From positions 2,356,001 through 2,420,000 of the forward strand of contig OX337238.1 of the NCBI GenBank assembly GCA_946965045.2: 64,000 nt of DNA, given 5' to 3'. The stretch is from Epithemia pelagica. Lineage: Eukaryota; Bacillariophyta; Bacillariophyceae; Surirellales; Surirellaceae. Both the position numbers and the translations under genes were made by a program. Below are positions 12,197 through 20,629 of the stretch, piece by piece (the first letter of the stretch is position 1; each line of letters starts with the position of its first letter). Below the pieces are notes generated by a model. It had not been told where the DNA came from, made no database searches, and saw only the letters and a list, made by a program, of their open reading frames with translations.

Positions 12197-12629
12197 GTGA
12201 TTCCGTGGAGTGAACATGCTTATACTGAAGCCGTATCGGCTGTGCTCAAGAACGATACGAAAAGATGATAATCAATAGTAGCCAATAGTCAATATTGAGT
12301 AGTATCAATACCGTCCATACAATCACCCTACGAATAAAATGTTCTCCTACTCTTAGTTGGAACAAGAATTTTCAGTGGGAGTAGTAGTAATGCCTTGTAC
12401 AGGTAGCTCCGTGTCATGCAGATTAAAAATCTGAAGCGGTTTAATGACTGATGAATTATGTCTGACAATTCATATGGAACATATTTCCAAACGCTCCGTA
12501 TTGTGGCATGTCGATTTCGATGCTGTCTGGCATGAGGATTGTGGGCGTCGTGTGGTCTCCCAGTCTGCACTTTGTCAGATTGTTGTTTTTGTGATGAGTT
12601 AGAACAGGAAACTGCATTTCTGCCTTGGC
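12197..12629. repeat. Kelch 3' flank module with an orphan kelch fragment
   Basis: About 12400-12510 ('tcatgcagatta...aatctgaagcggtttaatgac', 'catatggaacatat', 'aaacgctccgta') recurs at about 1962-2066, 23360-23475 and partly 17155-17210. Directly after it, about 12513-12598 is an isolated 85-bp piece of the kelch helical-domain exon (encoding roughly FDAVWHEDCGRRVVSQSALC), matching 16300-16362 and 22310-22375. It is too short to be a gene. Confidence 0.65.
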
Positions 12630-13934
12630 TTAGTCAGACTCTGACCGTTCATCATCAAGCAAGCTTCGAGACGCCAGCATATTTTCAACTTGTTGGAGAA
12701 CTCGGGGAAGATCCTTGCATGTGCATGCCCACACTTCAATAGAGGTCCCGTCCTCACATGGCTCCACTTCACCTGTTTCCTCATTTGCGTCAAGTAGGAC
12801 AGATCGAAGCCTTTTGCCAAGTAGCACAACCAGCACACTCCAGGCATGTCTTGACTGAGGTAATTCCTTCTCGGTATGGTCCGGGTTCGCTGTGTGCCAA
12901 AGACACAGACACCCCACAACAAAGCGGATAGCTGCTGAAACTAGAGCCGGCTCGGCAATTGTAGGATCTACCACCCCAGATGGCATAGGCTCGGTCGTGA
13001 AGTACCAAAGATGCGAGTTTCGAAAAAGCTTGCATTTGAAGGCCTCTGGGTTGATCGTAAGAGATCCATTCCGGAGCAGCTCTTCTAGAGCTCCAAGTTG
13101 AGAAGTCGGATTACGCTCTTCACCTCCGATATGATCAGTTTTGATTCTCTTGAATCTTGTCTTAAATAGATTGTCAAGGGATTGTTTCTCGCTGCCTTCC
13201 ATCAGCAAATCACGGGCTGCTACAAGTACGCTATGGATGACCGCATCGCCAAAGGGTTTTGAAAGAGTAGAGCCATCTCTGGGGACGACGCCGAGGTCTT
13301 CCGAAACACGAAAGGCATAGGTGAAGTCCATATTGTCGCAAGCGAAAGTTGCGTTGGTGCAGTTATCAACAAACTCAAAGCGCTGATTGAGTCTTCGGGT
13401 CCATCGCTTCCGCGGTTCAAGTTGGGCAGTCGACGGATCCTCGTTGCGATAGTGACCCGCCAAAGCTGCCACCGCGAAAGGAGCATTGGAAACGTCAAGT
13501 AATGTAAGTATAGAAGCTTGACCTTGTCCAAATTCTTGAAAGAGCACATCCTTCCCCTCGCACACGAGCCTTCCGGACTTCGGTCGAGGTAATCCGTGCC
13601 CAGTAACAATTCGGATAGAGCAGCGATCGACCTCCCAGATCCGGTCGACCCCACTTGCCCGAAGACACACAGCCTTAAAATAATCGTGATATCCGCTAGG
13701 AAACCACTTGCTGTCGTTTTGTCGGTGAAAAGCAGCCTCGTTGGCTGATTCCTCGAGCAAATCCGGTTCTTGAATCAGGGTGGGGTTCACGGTAAAATCC
13801 ACACGATCCGGAGGGACGCCCAAAACGAAAGGGAACAGTGCGATTCCATAGACTTGATAACGCTCTTCTATTTTGACAATTCCTTGACCTTCACTGAAGA
13901 TAAGGTGCACGCGGAAATCAGTAGCGGATGCCAT
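12630..13934 (-). CDS. Unknown protein, 434 aa (family U), the only intact member here
   Basis: Open from ATG 13934 to the stop at 12630, with no intron required. I do not recognise the family. The N-terminal 100 residues look like a globular beta-rich start (FRVHLIFSEGQGIVKIEERY). The middle has DFTYAFRVSEDLG and RFKRIKTDHIG. The last 130 residues include a hydrophobic helix (ALVSAAIRFVVGCLCLW) and an Arg/Lys-rich helix. No signal peptide is evident. Decayed relatives lie in blocks A (3.86-4.89 kb) and B (19.09-20.25 kb), always between a P-loop NTPase pseudogene and a kelch gene and antisense to both. That fixed association suggests family U is part of the duplicated module. A function is not inferred. 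Confidence 0.65.
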   Translation of the reverse strand: MASATDFRVHLIFSEGQGIVKIEERYQVYGIALFPFVLGVPPDRVDFTVNPTLIQEPDLLEESANEAAFHRQNDSKWFPSGYHDYFKAVCLRASGVDRIWEVDRCSIRIVTGHGLPRPKSGRLVCEGKDVLFQEFGQGQASILTLLDVSNAPFAVAALAGHYRNEDPSTAQLEPRKRWTRRLNQRFEFVDNCTNATFACDNMDFTYAFRVSEDLGVVPRDGSTLSKPFGDAVIHSVLVAARDLLMEGSEKQSLDNLFKTRFKRIKTDHIGGEERNPTSQLGALEELLRNGSLTINPEAFKCKLFRNSHLWYFTTEPMPSGVVDPTIAEPALVSAAIRFVVGCLCLWHTANPDHTEKELPQSRHAWSVLVVLLGKRLRSVLLDANEETGEVEPCEDGTSIEVWACTCKDLPRVLQQVENMLASRSLLDDERSESD

Positions 13935-14621
13935 GGCTGCAGTTCTTCAAGAGTCCTCTGAGCAATGCTTGGTTCAGGTTCTTGAAATTTTAGCAACCTC
14001 TCTGTTGAGAATAAGCACTCTCTTCAACGATTCCCCAAATATGCAGGTAGTTCTCCGACTTTCTCGTACTCTCAACATTGGCGTTGCGTCGATCGTCCTG
14101 TGCTCGTCGTGGTCCGGGGTGGTTCACTGAAATTAAACCCTCGAAGCCACCCAGCGATGGAGTAGTGTACTCCCTCTACAATAGAGAAGACTGTGCGTCG
14201 CACTTCGGTCGAGAATTCCTTTACGGAAGCAACCTTCCTCATCCATGCGAGACACACAAACCGCGAGAGTGTAAGCGTTGACAGAAGGACGACTAGATGA
14301 CAATAGACAATGGACAGAGTGGACAACGATGAACAGTTCAACTTTTGCGCCGAGCGACAAGCAATTCGTTGGCACTAGCTACGTAGTCTTGAAAAGTACC
14401 TTATGTCCTGCAAATTTTCTCTCAAACCGCAAACCACAGAAGATGAGAAATGCGAAACTTCCAGAGGCGGTGACGCGCGTCGGCCACAACGAGACGTCTC
14501 GTCTCTCGTCGTGTTCCAATTCTCTCGAGTTTTGAGGAGAACCGCAGAATTGGCCAGTCCAACAGTCCGTAGGTAGACACTCATTACTCATTTGCCACAA
14601 CGCCAAAGCGCTGCATTTATC
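13935..14621. promoter_or_regulatory. Divergent intergenic region between the family U gene and kelch C
   Basis: Start codons at 13934 (-) and 14622 (+) face away from each other across 687 bp, so one region may serve both genes. The right half (about 14300-14621) is the conserved kelch 5' flank. No defined promoter element could be assigned. Confidence 0.4.
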
Positions 14622-16832
14622 ATGGTAATGATCCAAGAAGAAGCACTCTTATCGGGCCTTGCCTTTCGTGGCTGTGACAAACACACGAAACCAAAATGGA
14701 ATTCTTCCAAATGGCCACCGTTTTTGGATGGAGGCCGAGACGACTATGCGTCTGTAGTCGTGGATCATGCGGAGAAGCAACACCAAACGGTCGTGGTTAT
14801 CGCAGGAGTAGATGAGGCTGATGGAACCAACTGCGTTTGTCTCTTAAATGTTGGAGAAGAAACCAAGAAGTGGCGAAAAGGGCCGGCATTGAATGGACCG
14901 AGAACTAATCATGCAGCAGTGGTCTGCAATGGAGGAGTCTATGCAATAGGAGGATATAACGATCGCAAGAAACTGGACACCATCGAACGAATTGATGTTG
15001 AAGATTTGCTTCAAGTTCCATCATCGAACAACTCCAAGAAATGGACTACTTTGAACTGTCGCTTGTCCACTGAAAGAGATGACTCGCCAGGTGCTGCAGC
15101 AGTACATAATCGATTCATTGTTGTTGCAGGCGGTCAGAATAGTGCATGGGAAGTCTTGTCGTCGGTTGACATAATTGATACCACAATGAAAGACCAACAT
15201 ACAGTCATTGCCGGGCCCTCCTTGAGTGTTCCACGCTGCTTTTGTGGAATGGCTGCGATTGGGAGTTGTCTTTATGTGGTTGGTGGAGGCAGTAACAAGA
15301 AGAATGAACTACTCGACTCGGTCGAGTATTTGGAATTTACGTGCAGTGAAAATGCCAGCTCCCTTTTCCCCTCTACGTCCAGTTGGACAATCCACGAGAC
15401 CCTTGTTTTACCCGAGCCACTGAGCGTTAATGCTGTCGCAAAGGTGGGAAAGTGTATGATTGTGGCTGGAACTGAAGACAATGTTTTAGTGCAAGTATTG
15501 GACACACAACGCAATGTGGTATGGAGCCTTCCCACGTGTGGAGACGGAGACGATGACTACTGCACCATGGTTTCCACGTCCAGGGGGATTATGGCTATTG
15601 CATACGATGGAACATCCACTACCATACCATTGGTTAGTGAACGCGATGCCTCGATCCCCGTAGACGTTTCCAACAAGCTTGCACCAGAGATCTCTATCCC
15701 AATAGACTTTTACAACATGCTTGTGGAAATCGGCGATGGTGATGATGAAGATATAATTTTCAAGGTCCATGATTTAGCATTGCTTATCTCGAATGTGCAC
15801 GAATTGAAGATATTCTGCACGTTTCTCAATTATCTCCGTCGTACTTCTCAGGTCGATAACAAAGATTGGCAACGCTACATGTTGAAAGCGTTGAAGGAGA
15901 TGGCTAAGACTACAGACAGTATGAATCATGACGATCGCACAATATTTGGACTGGTCATAAACAACTGTTGTCGTGATAAAGTCAAAATTGACGCTTGCAG
16001 AGTGCAACATCCAGTTTCTGGTTCTTCGTCGTCCAAGACTTGGTCCTCGGAAGTTGACTTTCGGAAACAACTGGCAAAGATTGATATTCGAGTCGGAGTC
16101 ATTCATCCTCACTCGAATGGTAGTCCAAGTCTATGCAGGGAAGATAGATCGGACTGCAACGACCATGATTTTCTTGACAGATGCAAAAAGTTGGGTTGCT
16201 CTGTAAAGGAAATGCGTAAAGCATTGGAGCAACAGAACTACAAGACAGCTGCAGTGGCTGCGATCTGCTCTGTTTTGAACGCATTGTCATTTGATACTGT
16301 CTGGCATGAGGATTGTGGGCGTCATGTGGTCTCCCAGTCTGCACTTTGTCAGATTGTTGATTTTGGCGATGTGACTCATATCTGTTCTATTGTGGATCAA
16401 ATTGGTGACAAGTTGCTCCAGGATGCTTGTGATGTGGGACGCTCGATTATCCAGAGGGCCTCGGTGTCATCAGTGTCTGATCCAAGCGAGCAACAGGGAG
16501 TTGATTTGGTGACAGCTTTGGGTCTTTTGGCGAATGAATCGAAAAAGTTGAAGGAGAGTGCAGGTCACGATGAAGCCGTTACAGTGTTGGCCCTAGTTGT
16601 GACGGCAGCCTTGTGTTGTAATCAAGACGGTACACTATCAATCCTCGACATGGATTCGGGGCCTGGTCCATCCTCCACGTCCTTGCTGGCCCACAAGTCC
16701 GGCACTATCTCAACCACTCCCATGGTGGATGGGGCATCCACACCTTTCGATGATGATAGTATTCGTGGTGCTAATCAGGTAGAGGAACGGCTCAGTTTGC
16801 AGGGACAGCATGAGTCGAAACTGAAACATTGA
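14622..16832 (+). CDS. Kelch-repeat protein with helical domain, copy C (C-terminus lost)
   Basis: ATG 14622 (MVMIQEEALLSGLAF) to TGA 16830-16832 gives 736 residues. The kelch propeller fills about residues 1-345 with blade signatures (VVIAG, YAIGG, VVAGG, VVGG, IVAG). The helical domain follows from about residue 370 (IIFKVHDLALLISNVHELK) to about 670, then a low-complexity linker. The TGA replaces a codon that is TGC in kelch D. The old frame continues to a stop at 17097-17099 but is broken again by TAA at 17020-17022 (CAA elsewhere), so the coiled coil and basic tail (about 88 residues) are lost. The protein could still fold through both main domains. Kelch proteins usually act as protein-binding scaffolds, but the partner here is unknown. 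Confidence 0.75.
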   Translation: MVMIQEEALLSGLAFRGCDKHTKPKWNSSKWPPFLDGGRDDYASVVVDHAEKQHQTVVVIAGVDEADGTNCVCLLNVGEETKKWRKGPALNGPRTNHAAVVCNGGVYAIGGYNDRKKLDTIERIDVEDLLQVPSSNNSKKWTTLNCRLSTERDDSPGAAAVHNRFIVVAGGQNSAWEVLSSVDIIDTTMKDQHTVIAGPSLSVPRCFCGMAAIGSCLYVVGGGSNKKNELLDSVEYLEFTCSENASSLFPSTSSWTIHETLVLPEPLSVNAVAKVGKCMIVAGTEDNVLVQVLDTQRNVVWSLPTCGDGDDDYCTMVSTSRGIMAIAYDGTSTTIPLVSERDASIPVDVSNKLAPEISIPIDFYNMLVEIGDGDDEDIIFKVHDLALLISNVHELKIFCTFLNYLRRTSQVDNKDWQRYMLKALKEMAKTTDSMNHDDRTIFGLVINNCCRDKVKIDACRVQHPVSGSSSSKTWSSEVDFRKQLAKIDIRVGVIHPHSNGSPSLCREDRSDCNDHDFLDRCKKLGCSVKEMRKALEQQNYKTAAVAAICSVLNALSFDTVWHEDCGRHVVSQSALCQIVDFGDVTHICSIVDQIGDKLLQDACDVGRSIIQRASVSSVSDPSEQQGVDLVTALGLLANESKKLKESAGHDEAVTVLALVVTAALCCNQDGTLSILDMDSGPGPSSTSLLAHKSGTISTTPMVDGASTPFDDDSIRGANQVEERLSLQGQHESKLKH

Positions 16833-17099
16833 GATAGAATGTGTCCCGAAGAAAACGACGAAATGGGGGCGAGAAAAATGGTACCTGGAACGATTGATCG
16901 AGCGGGTCCGCTTGAGAAGCAGAGTGCACAAGCCAGAGCTGATGAGGCCAACAACAACAACGATATGATGGTCCTGGAACTGAAGGGAATGATGATGGAC
17001 CTCAAGGACAGGATGCTTTAATTATCCCATCGAATTGATGGTATGGAACATGGCGAAGCACAGGATCGAAAGAAACGAAAAAGATTGAATATGAACTGA
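16833..17099 (+). pseudogene. Stranded 3' end of kelch C
   Basis: In frame with kelch C beyond its premature TGA: the linker, the coiled coil (LKGMMMDLKDRML) and the basic tail that end kelch D and B. It contains one further stop (17020-17022). Confidence 0.7.
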
Positions 17100-17446
17100 G
17101 TGATTGTCGAGTGAACATGCTTATACTGAAGCCGTATCGGCTGTGCTCAAGAACGATATGGAGATATTTCAGAACGCTCCATAGTGTGGCATGTGGAAAA
17201 GATACCCTGAGGGCCCATTCTATCGACGCGCAAAAGCGCGAGTTTGTTGCTCATGCTCACCAAAATTTCTTCCAAATCGCGTCGCGCTTTTACAGCCCAT
17301 TCTCGAGTCTTTTCTGGATCACTGCTTCGCAGCAAAACCCCCATAACCATGACGATTGACATCAGAAATCAGAACAGCAACGTACGATCCAAACTAGTTG
17401 CTGCAGCCTACCATACCATAGTAATTGCAAAAAGCACATTTGGAGA

Positions 17447-19069
17447 ATGGAGGAGACAGTTGTGTTGGACGAACTTGAATACGATGAGTCATTTGGCGAA
17501 TGGTCTCTCGATGAAGAAACGCTCAAGCTGATGAGACCTGAGGAAATTGCCAAGCTATCGCCGCTTCATCAACACTACGTGGCCCCTTTGTCGTTTCTCG
17601 TAGATGCTGTGCACTCGGGAAACTCCTTCAACATCACTAGTACGTGCGCACCTTTTGGAAACAATCTTGAGGCCTACGTTGCCAGTGCTACGAAAGCATT
17701 CTTGAAGTGATTCTCCAGACAAGAAAAGCATGCGTCGAGAAGCGGAGAAAGAATGATCTGCCTTGGCGCTCGACAGTGTTTATCATCCGCGGGTCTTCTG
17801 GGATTGGGAAATCAACATTTCTAGCCTATTTTGTGGGCCGTGCTCGCTCGGGTGGAGACTTTTCTAAAATCGCTCTATTCTACAGTTCCAAGACCTCCAT
17901 GGCGAGAACGGGCCGACCAATCCTATCCGAAACGGAGTGTTATGTTGTGCTGAATGGTGAAACGGTGGTGAAGGGAAAATATGATAATGTGCGGAATGAG
18001 TTGGATAAATATAATCCCAATATCGATCTCATTATCATGGATGGCTGTTCCATGCCCTTCGATCTGAGCAGATTCACTGGCACAGTGGTTGTCGCTGTGT
18101 CGCCGGGCTTGTACGTGAATAATCTCATAGATTCCATCGTTGATCATTATTTGTTGACGATGCCTCCATTGCTGGACGAAGAAGCGCTGGAGATCGGCAA
18201 CATGCTAGGAGTGGACGAATCTGTGGTACGAGGAAATTTGGAGCACATGACAGGAATTACCCTGTATCTTTTTGAGCCTGGCCTTGCGAAACGAAAAGTC
18301 TTAAAGGTTGTAGATGAGGTCAATGCGTCCCGCATCACAAGGATGGTATCAATGCAGACATCAGACTGGGCCGAGACTCTCTTGTTTTATGGAAGGCTGA
18401 CAATGATTTTACGGCGACCTCCAGCTTCGAGTTGGTTTCAGGCTACGCGAAAAGGTTAGTGGCCAAAAAACTTTGTCTCGAGTCTGCGGCCGAGCTGAAG
18501 AGTGCAATGCAGGATATGGACCACTCTCGGGGGCCGAAGCGTATGCAGACGCTCTCTTTGAGGCATACGCTATTCGAACGATACAAGGAGGATGTACTCT
18601 TGACATGCGTTCTCTCGGAGATGGCAAGACGGTCAAAACACTTTGTATCCCACCCTTCAGCGCAGATCCAACCATAGTTGAAAGCAACGATCTGACAGAA
18701 ACCATTGTGCCTTATGACGATGTTCGCGTCTTGGACTCAGAGTCTGGTCAGTTTTCACCGCGTCTCCTGTGGCCCACTACGACCAACTTTCCATCGTTTG
18801 ATTGTTTCTACTTCCATACTACCGGCGAGGTATTTCCGCTGCTCATGACTATTGCAAGAGTCCACGACTTACAGAATAGTGGCGCTGCGAAGACCAAACG
18901 CTACTTGGACGCAATGCTCGGATCTCACAGGCCCAAACAGTATCCGGCTGTGTTCGTGGTGCCGACCGACATTGCTGAAAGATTCACGAAGCAGAAGTTC
19001 ACCGGGCCAGTCAACAAAGAGAAAGCAGACTATGCGCCTTATTTTGAACAATGGGTCGTGGGACTTTGA
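17447..19069 (+). pseudogene. P-loop NTPase, crinkler/RHS-like, copy B (three 1-bp deletions)
   Basis: Compared with copy A, single bases are missing near 17680, 18373 and 18518, so the product is split over three frames (17447-17710, 17707-18459, 18473-19069). None of copy A's stop codons is present, and none of copy B's deletions is in copy A. The central frame holds Walker A (GSSGIGKSTF), the Walker B-like IDLIIMDGC and the following helical region. The last frame holds the FYFHTTGEVFPLLM domain. If the middle frame alone were translated from 17707 or an internal ATG it would give an isolated NTPase domain of up to 250 residues. Confidence 0.7.
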
Positions 19070-19084
19070 TGCAGTTTGAGGCAT

Positions 19085-20250
19085 CTACCGTCTTAGGGTA
19101 TACATTTGTTGTATCGCTTCTCATTGCCATCCATACATTACGCACTAGGTAGTCGATAGGGTAAATTGACATGTCATCGTCGCCCTCGAATAGCACCAGC
19201 GGCCTATCCATCATCATATACCATTTGCCTTGACGACGGAACATTTCGCACTCGAAGGATTCTATCTTTACGGGTAGGACTCCAGATCAGACGAGATGCT
19301 CCAACCCGCTTAGGTCATTTGCGTATGCTAGTGGTATGTCCGCATTTGGTCCTCAGTATGATCTCTTGACCGAGTTGTATCTTTTGAGCAAGAATTCGCG
19401 AAGACTGTCTTCCTCTGGCTCGGCAAGAAGTCGTTTTACTGCCGCAAGTAACCAAATCGCGAATGGGGACTGACATGAAAATCCAATCTGATTCATTTTC
19501 ATCGTTGTCGTCTTGGTCCTCAAATCCGATTCGAAAAGGCCATGTTGAATCGTTTACGTCAAAAACACTTGAAAGACCAACATGTGACGAAGCAAAATAT
19601 TTGTTTCGATTGAATTTCTTCGGATTGCCAGCAGGGAAAGTTCGGTCGAAACAAGCAGTGGCAAAGTAAGTGGAAGCTTTTAATATCAAGCACAGTAAGT
19701 ACAGAGGCGTTGGGTCCCAATTCATCCGCGGCCACAACCTATTCCCCTCAGAATATAACGCTGCCTCCGTTCTGGTGGTTGTACAAGCCGTGTGTCCCGA
19801 TATAAAGCGCAGCGTACACGCGGGGAAATCTAAGATACGATCCATTCTTCACAACGGCGGCAAAGTTTGTACGCATGGTAACCCTTGGGTAGCCAAGGAA
19901 TGTTCTGATTCGCTTATGTTTCAAACAATGTTCTGACGTTGTCAATTGTTGAATCACTCAGCTCGAGGAAAGGTTTGTTCCAAAATAAATTCACTTGACC
20001 GGCTGGAACGCCAAGCACGAACGGAGGCAGTGCAAAAGCGTAGAATTTTCAAAGATCTTTGACTCCTTTGTCGAGACCATGGCTGTAAATCAATTGCACG
20101 GACACACATTGTCTAATGAATTCGGAGCAGACGACATGTGGTCGATGGTGAAGGAGAGAGGACGACGGACCTACGGCAGTAGACGGACTATGGAGAGACC
20201 GTCTTGATTGGGATGCGATGGAGTAGTGTACTCCCTCGCAACTTTTCATC
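19085..20250 (-). pseudogene. Decayed copy of the family U gene (block B)
   Basis: Counterpart of 3856-4890. The longest open piece is 19315-19845 and contains the FDVNDSTWPFRIGFED segment that aligns with the intact gene's FACDNMDFTYAFRVSED. The piece at 19011-19244 repeats GKWYMMMDRP. Frameshifts and missing ends make a full product impossible. Confidence 0.6.
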
Positions 20251-20629
20251 GCACTTCGCTAGAGAAAGCAAGACCTTCCTAGACTTACAAACCGCGAGAG
20301 CGTAATCATTGACAGAAGGAAAGGGCCGACAACGACAATGGACAGAGATGGACAACGATGACCAGTTCAACTTTTACGCCGCGCGACAAGCCATTCGCTG
20401 GCAGTCTTGAAAAGCACCTTATCCTGCAAATTTTCTCTCAAACCGCAAACCACAGAAGATGAGAAATGCGAAACTTCCAGTCGGTGACGCGCGTCGGCCA
20501 CAACGCGACGTTTCGGCGTGGTCCAATTCTCTCGAGTTTTGAGGAGAACCGCAGAATTGGCCAGTCCACCAGTCCGAAGGTAGACACTCATAACTCAATT
20601 TGCCACAACGCCAAAGCGCTGCATCTATC
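20251..20629. promoter_or_regulatory. Shared 5' flank of kelch gene B
   Basis: Same conserved flank as upstream of kelch A and C. It ends in a start context 'gcgctgcatctatcatgg'. No separate gene is present. Confidence 0.4.

Noticed and set aside
2129-17099. Stop-codon reassignment or read-through to explain the many in-frame stops
   Set aside because: TAA, TAG and TGA all occur as premature stops, each where paralogues have a different sense codon, and intact genes in the window use all three as normal ends.
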